Source: Temnopleurus reevesii
Lineage: Eukaryota > Echinodermata > Echinoidea > Temnopleuroida > Temnopleuridae
Direction: 5' to 3'
Length of the DNA stretch: 17,300 bases
Assembly (NCBI GenBank): GCA_036244855.1
Contig: BQKZ01000784.1
Location: 20,155 to 37,454 of the forward strand
In this document: in pieces, positions 1-9,795 of the stretch
How the letters are laid out: each line of letters opens with the position of its first letter
How positions within the stretch are numbered: the first letter of the stretch is position 1
Notes under the pieces: model-generated
Seen by the model: only the letters and a program-made list of their open reading frames with translations
Told to the model about the DNA's origin: nothing
The model's database searches: none
Program-made: the position numbers and the translations under genes

Positions 1-575
1 ATTTCTGTCTGAAAATTGGAAGGATTCACTTCAGTGTCGCGAGACCCGTGTTTTTCTGCAAATGCAAGCAAATCTGCCGATCTTTTGGCAATATTTTCAT
101 TGTTTTTGGTCCTTTTGCTAAGAAAATCTCCGATTTAGGCAAATAAACAATGCCCTTTACGATGGTTATGTCAGATTTGCAATATTTCATTAATTTTGTA
201 GAGATTCATAAGATGTACGAATTAATATGATGCGCGAATTAATGTGACAGCACCATAAGTGGAGGAATTAAATGTAATGATTAGTCTTGTATTTTTCTAT
301 TGTAATTTGCCCACCAGTTTTGACTTTTTAAAATTCATAACTTCTTCTTCTTGTTCTTCCTGCGCTTGTGTTTGGAGATATGCAGTGACAGCTACGTGTA
401 AATCAATTGACAATTTTGGTTTATTTCAAGACTCAAGTTAATTCACCCCATTTTTTTTCATCCCAAATAATTGCATGGATAGGTTTCACTATAATTATAA
501 AATAGGTGTAAGCTTTGTCTCTGTAAAGAAGAACTTTTCATTCTTAATAGATGTTGTGAGAAACTCTATTATATT
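1..575. other. Non-coding AT-rich stretch, no gene seen
   Basis: No segment here combines an open frame with convincing splice sites; the only sizeable open frame, at 259-441, is Ser/Cys/Phe-rich and lacks coding character. Bases 31-50 contain a small CpG-rich patch (TCGCGAGAC) that resembles, in reverse complement, a patch close to the right end of the window (17283-17294). This may be the edge of a dispersed repeat. Confidence 0.5.
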
Positions 576-1082
576 GAAGGAAAAGCAACCCATGAATTAT
601 CGTGCTTGCATTGAATGAAGAAAAATCAGATGAAAAAAAACTGAACATGTAGCAAAATTGGACAACCCTTTTAAAAGTTAAGAATTGTCAAAGTCACAGA
701 GATATGACGATCCCTACCGATGATGGGGATCCGTGAGATTGGCAAATTTGACGGATTCTGTGACCTCATGTTAGACAACTCCGCATTCACTCTGTATAAA
801 GATTTCATATAAAAATTTCCCCCTTTTTTTTTAGGAAAAGTCAACAAAATGCTAATTTTTGGTTTGGGTTATACATTTCTTTATGATTTTCCATGTATTT
901 TGAGAAGAATCATGTTGCAAGCTAACTCAAAATTCTACAAGTCCATTTTTTAAAAATTCCATGTACAAAGTGAATGAGGAGTTGTTTGACATAATGTAAC
1001 AGATTCTGTCAGTGTTGTTTGTACATCTGATTTTTCTTCAATCAATGAGAGCATGATTAATCCAGGAGTTGGTTCCCCTTTA
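576..1082. mobile_element. Foldback MITE, family A, copy 1
   Basis: The two ends are inverted repeats of about 55 bp. The left end has GAAGAAAAATCAGATG at about 617-632 and the right end carries its complement, CATCTGATTTTTCTTC, at 1024-1039. The outer ends also pair (GGAAAAGCAACC on the left against GGTTCCCC on the right, inverted). Further in, 763-805 is an inverted match to roughly 950-997, so most of the element can fold into one long hairpin. It has no coding capacity. A second, diverged member lies at 8141-8577. No clear target duplication was found, so the superfamily is not assigned. Confidence 0.75.
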
Positions 1083-1440
1083 ATGTCTTTTTGATAGGAC
1101 TTGTAACATGCTCAAAATTATACGTACATGTAGGTATTTTTGCTGTTTGAAAATAAGGTCATGTTATAAAAATGTGTCAAATTAACAAAATTATGAAAAA
1201 CTAGGTATCTCTGCAACTTTTAGTTCCCTTATGAAATAGTAAAAATTTGGATACATGTAAATGCTATTTTCCAGATTATTTTCCTTAGGTATTATTCAAT
1301 ACAGTGTTTGTGGTCAAGAACAAGTCGACATACATGTAGTTCAGCTTGTATGGAGCTAATTAAACATTGCATGTGTATATACATGTACATACACTACAAC
1401 CAGTTTTTCATTGTGCTGTACAACAACATTTTAATTTCAG
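1083..1440. other. Presumed intron or upstream spacer
   Basis: AT-rich sequence with several TACATGTA-type palindromes (for example near 1249-1258, 1331-1340 and 1378-1390). No exon candidate was found. It ends in a good pyrimidine-rich acceptor, TTTTAATTTCAG, at 1429-1440. Confidence 0.45.
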
Positions 1441-1517
1441 CAGACTGTAGGTTTGACATGCTTGTCAGAATATGTTGAGAACATCAACCGACAATCTCAA
1501 TTTGTTTTCATTGAACA
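1441..1517 (+). CDS. Candidate internal exon of unidentified gene
   Basis: A good acceptor (TTTTAATTTCAG, ending at 1440) precedes an open frame of 29 codons before a TAA at 1528-1530. The encoded peptide begins QTVGLTCLSEYVENINRQSQ and continues FVFIEQ; it looks like ordinary soluble protein, unlike the Cys- and Phe-rich shadow frames elsewhere. The only donor that fits is GTTAGC at 1518, which is weak because position +3 is T. Using it leaves two bases, CA, and the next exon candidate starts with exactly the one base needed to finish the codon. Phase agreement is the main support. The alternative is a terminal exon ending at the TAA. No family was recognised. Confidence 0.4.
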
Positions 1518-1672
1518 GTTAGCTACATAAGATTTTTTTGAGCAAAATTGAGTATGACATTTAACAGTTACAGTAATCCCTATTGTGGGGATGATTCAGT
1601 TGGCCACTTTGCCAGCATTATTGATGCCATAGTGCAAAATTATTCATTCATTGATTTTATCTCCATTTTCAG

Positions 1673-1736
1673 TCGGAAATCTCCAACAAATGACAAGAAA
1701 AAGAAGAAGAATGAAAAGAAGGGATCTGACCAAAAG
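1673..1736 (+). CDS. Candidate exon encoding a Lys-rich linker
   Basis: This 64-nt segment lies between a pyrimidine-rich acceptor (ATCTCCATTTTCAG, ending at 1672) and a near-consensus donor (AAAAG then GTAAGT at 1737). Read with one leading base, it encodes RKSPTNDKKKKKNEKKGSDQ and a final K, and ends in phase 0. That agrees with a phase-2 upstream partner (1441-1517) and with phase-0 exons downstream (2920-3030 and 13937-14161). The peptide is highly basic and probably disordered, so composition alone cannot identify it. The strong splice sites raise confidence; the low complexity lowers it. A shifted frame is also open but would not match the phase of the downstream exons. Confidence 0.6.
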
Positions 1737-2095
1737 GTAAGTTGTATGACATGAAAATGGCACTTCACAACTTCCATCCTTACATCATTAAAACTGATTT
1801 GATCTGATTTAATTGATTTTATTTGTCACAATGCAAGCAAATACCATGACAAGGATATCCCATGAATACTGGTCGCAGGTCAGATGATTTAATCTACGAC
1901 CCACGTCTTATGGTTTTAATGTGTGAAATATTTTCAAGCTCGTACAACTTTTCCCAAATTTAAAAAAAAAACCATCATGACATAGACACATCTTTCTATG
2001 CAACCTAGCAATATATCTCCCTAGACTGTTGATGTTTTGTTATAAAATTTGAAAGTAACTGCATTATCATTAAGTATGTACTTTCAATAACACTT
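1737..2095. other. Intron sequence, no feature seen
   Basis: Intronic sequence between the Lys-rich exon and the first hAT-like MITE. It has AT-rich runs and no open segment with both splice sites. It ends with the 5-bp direct repeat CACTT (2091-2095) that flanks the MITE. Confidence 0.5.
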
Positions 2096-2339
2096 CAGGG
2101 TGCTACAAGAATTTTTTTTCACTAGTTACCCAGTCGGGCAACCAAGTTTTCAAATCACTTGCCCCAACAAAATTTCCTTTACCCCAAATTGATGGCCTAG
2201 ATGCCAATTATATACATGTAGATAAAAACTAGAAAAAGCTGGTACTTGCCCTTTTAGGCAAGTGACAATTTTATTTACCTGCCCGACAGCTTCATTTTGT
2301 TACCCAGGGCATGTGGGTGAGTGCGTTTGTAGCACCCTG
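2096..2339. mobile_element. hAT-like MITE, family B, copy 1
   Basis: The element starts CAGGGTGCTACA and ends TGTAGCACCCTG as a perfect inverted terminal repeat, flanked by CACTT on both sides (2091-2095 and 2340-2344). Inside are alternating GGGCAA and TTGCCC blocks (about 2135-2165 and 2249-2285) that form a subterminal inverted repeat. CAGGG termini with short target duplications are typical of hAT transposons. No transposase is encoded, so it is non-autonomous. A second copy, 319 bp long, is at 9796-10114. Confidence 0.8.
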
Positions 2340-2919
2340 CACTTTCAAGTAATCAAGAAATATTTTTGTTTTGTAACTTTTGATGTTTATCCAGCTCCAA
2401 TACTTGAAAACCAACGGCAGTATATATGCAAATTGCCCTGTTTATGTTCAATGAAAGTACATGTATGATGTGCATATTTGCCATTTCATGCATAGCTTAA
2501 TGTCTGTATGTTTATTATGTGGATTGAATAATGAAATAATCTCTGAATCATTTGAAATATCTTAACAAATTTGATGTAGAAGAAGGATGGGGCTGGAGGT
2601 GCATGTACACACGTAACACATATTTTATTTGAGATTCCCTTCTCTCACTCTCAGTCATTCTCTCACAGTCTGTCACATCTGGGACCTTTATCATGCAATC
2701 AAACTTTAATACAATAAAATATGAATCGTAATGGAAAATATGTACCAAAGAGATACAATTTAATACAAAATGAATCATATCTCTTTATATTACAGGCCCC
2801 TGGTCAGGGTATACTATTCTGTGAGTAATTAAAGCTTGTAAAAGTGAAATCACTTTTGGTATTCCTGTAGGGATTCAAACTTTTATGAAGGAGATCTTTA
2901 TGGGTAAAACTCTTTCCAG
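2340..2919. other. Intron sequence with a possible 25-nt microexon
   Basis: Intronic sequence. A 25-nt segment, 2796-2820, has good sites on both sides (TCTCTTTATATTACAG before, GTGAGT after). Its length would shift the phase, breaking the fit between the exon at 1673-1736 and the exon at 2920-3030, so I do not call it. A CT-rich tract lies at 2636-2680. Nothing else was seen. Confidence 0.4.
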
Positions 2920-3030
2920 CCCCAGATAAAGGAAATACAAGGGACCATTTGTGTCATTCTGAAGGGGAACCGCATATCATCCTCCCTGTTGCCACATGTT
3001 GTGCTATCTGGGTTAATTCATCAATACATG
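2920..3030 (+). CDS. Candidate symmetric exon, 37 codons
   Basis: This 111-nt segment is open throughout in the phase predicted by the upstream exon and is bounded by an acceptor (CTCTTTCCAG, ending at 2919) and a donor (ATG then GTAGGA at 3031). It is phase 0 at both ends. The peptide starts PQIKEIQGTICVILKGNRIS and continues through a hydrophobic stretch (SLLPHVVLSGLIHQYM), with a mix of residues typical of a folded domain. Reading on past the donor meets a stop after 15 more codons. No family was recognised. Directly following a Lys-rich linker, it may be the start of a globular segment. The donor is only moderate, and transcript evidence is lacking. Confidence 0.55.
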
Positions 3031-3445
3031 GTAGGAAGTATGTGGTGGGGAATAGTGTGGATGACTACATGTTGAGCTGTATGTAAGAAGGTCTTTGCTT
3101 AAACTCACAAGTCAGTGCAGTTTGTGGTGTGATGTACATATGCATACATTTGCATGCATCACATTTTAATATTTTATGAGAAGGGTCCTTTCTATGGGGC
3201 ATATTTTCATATTACATCTTAAATTGGAAAGGAAATAAAAGGCATAACAAAATGATACATGTCATACCCACAAAGGCCAAGCCTTACCCCACTGATTGGC
3301 CTCAATGCCCTGCTCACTGGCTTTGGAGGGGTTGAGTGCTCTTTATTCTTTTTTTTTTATTCTGTTTTTTAATTTGTGCTGTGCTGTATGTGCTCTGTAG
3401 AAAATGCCAAAACTTAGAGATTTAGGGTCAGTTATATCATTGTAG
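3031..3445. other. Intron sequence, no feature seen
   Basis: Sequence after the 37-codon exon. It contains a T-run at 3350-3358 and a GC-richer patch at 3270-3335 with GGCC repeats in both orientations, possibly a worn repeat. No open segment has both splice sites. Confidence 0.4.
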
Positions 3446-3496
3446 ATGTACAGTCAAGATTTGCTGCACATTGCACAGGAAAAATGTTGGTTATTG
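3446..3496 (+). CDS. Weak candidate exon, 17 codons
   Basis: A near-consensus donor (TTATTG then GTAAGT at 3497) is preceded by 51 open bases back to an AG at 3444-3445 (CATTGTAG). Read in phase 0 it gives MYSQDLLHIAQEKCWLL, again phase 0 at both ends, matching the neighbouring candidates. The acceptor has a poor pyrimidine tract, and an open run of 17 codons is quite likely by chance. A different acceptor at 3453 would change the phase. Included only because the donor is strong and the phase fits. Confidence 0.25.
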
Positions 3497-6206
3497 GTAA
3501 GTAACAATTTAGTAGTTTTTTAAGACAAAGGGGCAAAAAATACCCAGGCCACAATTATCCCAGTACCTACATTGTACATGTAACTTTACGTATTATAAAT
3601 GATTATTGGCAAGAGTATACTGGCATTATTTCAAATCGCATACATGTACATGTATTTACTTACATTGCAACTAGGCCTTTACATTTACATGTACATGTAC
3701 AGGTTTATGCCACAGGTTTCTATGGATTTTATTCCTTTTCATTACATGATTCCAATATTGATTTGATTCAAGTGAAAAATGAAATCCATCAGGGATATAT
3801 TTTAAAAGGCTTTCATTGACAATGGCTCACAGTCTAGTTGAAATATCACAAACATTCTATCTCACTCCTCTTCAGATGTAGGGATTTTGTTCAATCTGAT
3901 GAATCAAATCTATGACTGGTTCTTGATATATTGAATGACAGATTCAATATCATGAAGGCCACACAATGAACAGACTCGACAAAGAATTCAGATTTCTTTT
4001 CAAGCCTTCACTGTTGCTCCTAAGATATAAAGCAAATTTTCTGCTCTCTTATCCTTCAAAGAGTGTTGAACAGCTGGACATATCAGTTTTTCCCTGAATA
4101 TATGGAAACTACTTTTTGATATGTGTTTTGTTTTATTGGGAATGCCTACGTGTAAAATGTCAGTTGTTGACATTATCCAATTGCGACATTATGTCCATTT
4201 TGTTCATAGTGCCTCCATGCAATTTCACCAATTGACAGTGAATCATTATGGAATGAAAGATACACTGTGAGCAGGAGGGACATACATGTAGGACTGGGAC
4301 AGAGTAAACAACTTCATTCACATCATTAACAATAACTTCATTACAAAAGAAAGCACTACATGTGGCTCTTGTTCAACATTTTCCACAGAATGAGAAGGAT
4401 GGACATTTCTTTTGTGTCCATCAAGCTATTGAATGCTTGAATGTAGATTGTGTACTTTGTCCCATTCCCTTGTCCCTTCTGTTCAGAGTGCTTGTATCAT
4501 CCATGATATCATACACGATCACTGTCAAGCGTGACTCAGAATGCACAGTTGAACGTCAACATCCATGCATGTGTACAGTTGTACATGGCAGTGGGAGTAA
4601 GCAAATGTTTATGTGTGTCATACGCCTTGCAGTACAAACGGCAGTATTATGCAAAGAGAACATATGCTGCACTTGTAGAGGAGAGAGTCACAAGGAAATT
4701 TCAAATTGATAGCAACCATTGCTTGAATTTTGTCTACTCGATATGATTCATACATGTACATGTAGCTTACAGTTTGTACTTGTACTTCCTCCATTATAAG
4801 CTTACATACATGTTTTTTAAATAGTTTGTTTTGAAAGTTCTATCCCCTATTATCTGAATGTGAAATAACAAGGCATTTTATTTTGAACCTGTGTAAATCT
4901 CATAAAACCGCTTGATTCTTGCAACATGGTGCTTGTCTCTAAGAAAACATTGTATTTTAGAATAAAAATAATTGCTTGAATCTGCTCTGTAAATTTTCAT
5001 AGTAAAATGTTTCCCAATTCCCTTCATCTAAATATTCAATAGATTCTTGCATCTTGTGTGCATTCTATCACACATACATGTAACTCTTCTATTAGATTAC
5101 TGAAACATGATCATACAGTATTGTTCAGATAATGAACACACTGTGTCTAGGTAGAAGACTAGATGGGATAATGTTCATTGAAGTACATGTACATGCAATC
5201 AACCTGTCATACTGGAGCATATGTCGGTCAAATTGAAAAAAAATGAGTTTGTGCATACCCAATACCTCTTTCCAATGAAGATGAATCAGTCAGTAGCTGT
5301 GCTGTGGGATTGTACATGAACTGCATGACTTAAAGTAGGCCTGCAGTATACACTGTAGGTTTTTTTTTCAATCCCATACTTACATGTTTTCTTCATATTG
5401 TATGGCTCAGAATTTTATTCCCTCTACAATGTCATATTAACAAAGTTTACTCATAGAAATACAAGTTGTATAGTAAAGCTTTAACTTCACAATTGATACA
5501 TACTATAGGTGATCACATCTACATATGTAGACCTGTTTACTTTATACTTTGTTTTGTATATTCTAGCATTCATTTTCTTTTAGTTTTTACCACGCACTTG
5601 AAAACAAAGTAGGTATAGCCTAGATGTGTACATGTATGCATTTATTTACATGTAGACCTACATGTACATTTTATAGGCTCAATTTACAGTCATATTGCAG
5701 ACAGGCATATGAACCTACTCCCTTCTTTTGATTTCCCATCCCTTTGTTAAATTATGATAACATTTTCTTGTGAATGATAAATGCTAGAGCTTTGAACCTG
5801 TCAGCTCAGATTCACTTGTCTATTGACACCTGTCTGATCAGGGTACTCACCTCAACGATAGTCTGCATTCTCAGACTCGTTTCATAAAATGTAAAATACA
5901 GTTCAGAGAGTTTTTAAGTAGGGACTAGGGTATTGTGTGAGCAAGACACATACAGATCATAAAGCCTTTCAAAGATACATTACTGTGAATATCATTGTAT
6001 ACATGCCTAGATCATACGAATCAGCTTGAAACTACAGGGTAGTTACATATATAGCATTAATGAATTTTTTCTTGTTTTCATGCTTGAATGCCAGTTGATA
6101 CAATGTTTGCTTAGGTCCCAACATCTTTCTTACACTCCCCAGAGCAGGATGTTTGAACAAAAGACCATTCATTATTTTTTTTATCCTATAAATATATTGC
6201 TTCTCT
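3497..6206. other. Long presumed intron, no gene seen
   Basis: AT-rich sequence with dense TACATGTA/ACATGTAC palindromes (3642-3657, 3684-3702, 4751-4764, 5183-5196, 5627-5667). The longest open frame of the window, 4362-4709, lies here. It follows a fair acceptor (TTTTCCACAG, ending at 4388) and contains a GTAAGC donor at 4597. The product is Cys-rich in a way explained by TGT/TGC from the palindromes, and the exon would change phase, so it is not called. A strong minus-strand donor-like GTGAGTACC (complement of 5842-5850) has no convincing exon beside it. Confidence 0.4.
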
Positions 6207-6649
6207 AATTCTCCCTATCGCATATCTCTCCTAATCTGAACGCCTGCAGCGCACTAATTAATTTGGCCCAGATTCTTGGCACAGGTACTTCCAGTAACAT
6301 TTGCACGTTTTCAATAGTTTATATAGGCTTTCTAAGGTAAACTTCATCAGCGGCTTGTAGTGTCATATTTTTCATTGATTTTTGCAAATAAAAGTATCAT
6401 TTTATATATTTTTCTTTCATATCTGCATTTATTTGTTATATGGGTTTCTTTTGCGAAGCGGCCCAATGCTGGGCTTCCGACGCAAAACAAAGAAATTACT
6501 CTAAATACACATGGATTGTAATTTCGTACGTAGTATATACAGTGAAATCAAGATTGATCCCGGAAGTGAGCGTGCCAAAGCCAAAGTGCGTGATATCGAT
6601 ATCCCAAGGTGATATTGAGTGATATCGGCTATATGCGATAGGGAGAATT
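6207..6649. mobile_element. MITE with 19-bp perfect terminal inverted repeats
   Basis: The segment 6207-6225 (AATTCTCCCTATCGCATAT) is the exact reverse complement of 6631-6649. The enclosed region of about 440 bp has no coding capacity but does hold structure. A hairpin at 6449-6487 pairs TTTTGCG with CGCAAAA and GCCCA with TGGGC. Near the right end is a GATATCGATATC block. A TA dinucleotide at 6206-6207, with TG on the right, could be a worn TA target duplication, but this is weak. The superfamily is unknown. Confidence 0.75.
6449..6487. other. Internal stem-loop of the MITE
   Basis: TTTTGCG (6449-6455) pairs with CGCAAAA (6481-6487), and inside it GCCCA pairs with TGGGC around a short loop, with an imperfect bulge between the two stems. 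It may be a folding feature of the transposable element rather than an independent element. Confidence 0.5.
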
Positions 6650-7941
6650 GGACAGAGCCATATGCCCGGCTAGGCATTGTGTTCACAACATTTCATTTAC
6701 TATGACTTTTAATAGACCCACTAAAGGCCTGGAAGTACATGTACTGTAGGTTTTAGTGTAAATTACACACACTGGCCCAAATGCAGTACAAAGAGCAGGC
6801 CTAGATTTGGACTTGCTCGAGGCTGGCCTATTTGTTGTATAAAATTCGGTTTTGGTGCTTACTACATCTTCATCATGAGGAGGACCTTCTATGTGTAACC
6901 TCTTTTCAGACCAGACCTCTGCTAATGAATGATGAACTTCAGCTGCTGCCACCCACTACTCAGGCAAGGCTCTGTGGCGAAACCATTGCATCTTGGTTTG
7001 GCTGTTAATTGATGAAAAGTGATTGCAGAATATTTCTGATGGGATAATTGCAAATTAGAGCAATTGACGTCTTCCCTAGGAACTTAAAGCTTGGTACTTG
7101 AAACCATTGGCTTTTTATATGATGTTATATACGTACGTACACAACTGTATGTGTATGTGTGCATACAATGTACAGTAGTACAGACCATGTAATTTTGATA
7201 CTGATTCATCGACAAAATTTGAGTTTTGGATTGCATATTGATAAATAATAAATATGTAGCTCTATTAAAAGATAATCTCACGTTCTAGTAAAGAAATCAA
7301 TGGTTGAATGCATTGTTTTTATGCCAAAAACACTCCTTTCGATCTAGACTATTAGTAACTATGTATGTTTTCCAAATTTGATAGAAAAAAACAACTGAAC
7401 TATGTGCACCCTTATATGGCAAGTTTCTCTTCTTATGTATGTCTAGTATGTATCTATTTGGATTGATAGCCATATAATTAAGGAAAAATAATTGCTCAAA
7501 GCTAAATTCCAAGCACTAACATTTTCTCCATCATACAAGAGGCTTAATTCTTTATATGAAGTATACAATGTATGTACTACTGTACATGAACTCAGAATCA
7601 ACACGCACATTATACAATGTACCATGAATGTACATTTTCAGGATTGCAGTTTTGAATGCATACATGTACATGCATGTCTGTGCCAAGGCCGTTACACTGT
7701 CAGTGATGACCCCTGCGTCTACTCTTTACATGGGCTAATAGGAAACTATGGGAAACAAAGGAGGAAAGGTCTGGAGGGGGTTGGGAGACAGCACGTCAGA
7801 GGGATGTGTTGCCATTTGATGTTAGAATTTGATAAGGGTATACACAGTTTGCTCACTATTGCATTTATTTTTCAATCACAGATGAATTGCAATTAGTAAA
7901 TTTTGAGAGAGCTACATGTATGAATGTATTTGTGTTTATTT
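6650..7941. other. Presumed intron, no gene called
   Basis: Mostly AT-rich non-coding sequence. A Cys-containing open frame from 7642 follows a fair acceptor (TACATTTTCAG) and could end at a donor at 7838 (AAGG then GTATAC). It would be 196 nt with a phase change, so it is not called. A minus-strand open frame of 89 codons at 6683-6952 shows no recognised domain. No tandem repeat was seen. Confidence 0.4.
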
Positions 7942-8062
7942 CCCTGTTTACACTCTGTCTCACCAAATTTAGGCTGGCCCAAAGCTGGTTTAGACCAGGT
8001 ATAGACCAGCTAGGTAGGGTTGAGGCTGGTCTTAAACCATCCAACTTTTTGTGTTAACAGGG
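7942..8062. mobile_element. Short MITE, 121 bp
   Basis: CCCTGTTTACAC at the left end and GTGTTAACAGGG at the right end are inverted repeats with one mismatch. The interior is a set of imperfect palindromes built on CTGGT and ACCAG (about 7973-8038). No open frame of note. No clear target duplication was found, so this rests on the termini and internal symmetry. Confidence 0.6.
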
Positions 8063-8140
8063 TCTATAAGGCAGCAATGTATATAATGTGGTTGTGTAAA
8101 AGGTATGTGAAAGTTTTAGGTTGGAAATCACTGATTATCA

Positions 8141-8577
8141 TTAAGAGGAGAACTACACTCAGACATTAATTTGCTATCATTAAATGAAGAAAAATCAGAA
8201 GAACAAACTGTGACAATTTGAGCAAAATCGATTAATCCATTCAAAAGTTATGCCTTTTCAAAGTTTTGATTTACACCTCTCATGGGCTCCTTAAATTGGC
8301 AAACGTACAGGCACCTTAAATTGGCAAACGTACAGGCACAAAATGGCTGCCAACATGGAGAACTCTCCACTCACTTTGTACACGAAATTTCACATTTTCC
8401 TTTTTTTCCAGGAAAGTAGACAAAATTTTGCTTTTTCGTTTTATAGTATAGCCACATCAATTCTGCAGGCATTCCAGAAAGAATGGTGTTGACTTTGCTC
8501 AAATTTTCACTGGTTGTTCATCTGACTTTTCTTCATTTACTGATCATACATTATTGTCTGGGTGTAATTCCCCTTCA
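8141..8577. mobile_element. Foldback MITE, family A, copy 2
   Basis: A diverged relative of 576-1082. The left end, AGAGGAGAACTACACTCAGA, is an inverted match to the right end, which reads TCTGGGTGTAATTCCCCTTC. The shared inner motif GAAGAAAAATCAGA recurs inverted near 8521-8534. Blocks such as TTCAAAAGTTATGCC and TTTCCAGGAAAGTAGACAAAA match the corresponding parts of copy 1, so the relation covers the whole length. Non-coding. Confidence 0.75.
8289..8338. repeat. Perfect 25-bp tandem duplication
   Basis: A 25-bp unit (starting CCTTAAATTGGCAAACGTAC) occurs twice in a row without mismatch, 8289-8313 and 8314-8338, inside the family A MITE. Copy 1 of that family has only one related block (GATTGGCAAATTTG, near 737-750), so the duplication is probably recent and local. 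Confidence 0.9.
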
Positions 8578-9795
8578 AAGCACCAATGCTGACTCAAAAT
8601 ACTGTCGAGAATGGTGATCGTTTTATCAATCTCGTCTCCTTGTGGACTAAATTGTCACAAATTCAAATATTTTATTGAGTGTATTTCAACTTTTAACTCA
8701 TAAAGTGGTGAAGAAAGTTGCAGCATCATGGATACTGTCATTGGCGATTTCCTCTGGCTTTACGCTTCATTGATACCATGTGGAATCTGTGTTTAAAAGG
8801 ATGTTCCTTCCACCCTGTTCTGTTCACACCCACTAAACGTCCATGACCATGACCCTACTGAAGTTTCAGTCTTCAAGTGGAATGCTATGTTTTGATTTCA
8901 ACATATTATCTTTTTGAAATGAAATGGTTCTTATTGATACCCCACCCCAAGTTTTGCATTTTGACTTCAACATCTGAAGGATATACTCCTGTATTAAAGT
9001 TTAAATGAAATAGTCCTAAGCCCCACCCCCTCCCCCCCCCCCAAAAAAAAAAATAAAGTTGTTTGGTTGCCCCCATGGAAAGACCCTCTGGAAATGGCCT
9101 GACCTTGATTTTAAATTTTGATTTTTTTTTTGTCGATTTTGTTGATTTTTTTTTCTTTTTACTTTTCACTAAAATAGATCACAGAAAAATTATACATGTA
9201 CATACATTTGGAGAAAAAAAAAACAACAACCAGAAAAATCATGTTCTTTCGACTTGTCACTCAAGTCTTATTCTTCCTTTTGCCATGAATCCATTGTAAT
9301 TATGGTCTTGTACTTGTAAAAAAATAAATTGAAAACAAATGTAACTCCTGATCAAGGTCATTTTTCAAAAAGGAATTCATGACAAAACCTGTCAAGTTTG
9401 TTTGGCCTCGTGAAAAATGAGTAAAAACTCTCTGTGTATGTCCTGTTCACATCCATACATGTACCCCCTGCAAGTAGGTTGAAATTAAGTCTTGCTTTTT
9501 TGTTTAATTTCAAGACATGTATTTGATATGAAATGGTTCAGAAGGGTGCCACAGAGGAAGGAAGATGGTCACAGGCTGTTTGTGTGGTTAAAGAGGGAAA
9601 TCTACATTTAAATGTAAGGTGTAGTTGAAGTGAAATGGTCCTTTAATAATGAGACAATGATGAATAATTAATGTCTTGAAGGAATTCCTTTAACCCATAC
9701 CCTCTTCATTTGATGAATAGTTACATAACATTTTTATTGTAACTTTTTTTTTACTATAATGAAACAGTCCTAAATTGAAGGCACTTTGACAAATG
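8578..9795. other. Non-coding stretch with homopolymer tracts
   Basis: No gene seen. It has a C-rich/A-rich block at 9021-9054 (runs of C followed by runs of A) and T-tracts at 9122-9162. These generate spurious open frames on both strands (Lys-rich on minus, Phe-rich on plus). The last six bases, CAAATG at 9790-9795, are the left target duplication of the next MITE. Confidence 0.5.

Noticed and set aside
2796..2820. A 25-nt microexon with good acceptor and donor signals
   Set aside because: Its length breaks the phase that otherwise links 1673-1736 with 2920-3030; short segments with both signals arise by chance.
4362..4709. The longest open frame of the window (115 codons), with an acceptor at 4388 and a donor-like GTAAGC at 4597
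   Set aside because: Composition is Cys-rich because of TGT/TGC words from local palindromes, no domain is visible, and the exon would shift phase relative to its neighbours.
5836..5900. A minus-strand exon ending at the strong donor GTGAGTACC
   Set aside because: The nearest acceptor on that strand leaves only a dozen bases, and no open segment of useful length is present.
6335..6400. A hammerhead ribozyme on the minus strand (complement contains CTGATGA)
   Set aside because: The GAAA core motif is not directly after a closing stem II, and no proper stems I and III were found.
9063..9299. Phe-rich and Lys-rich open frames on opposite strands around 8906-9299
   Set aside because: They are produced by poly-T/poly-A and C-tract low complexity, not by coding sequence.
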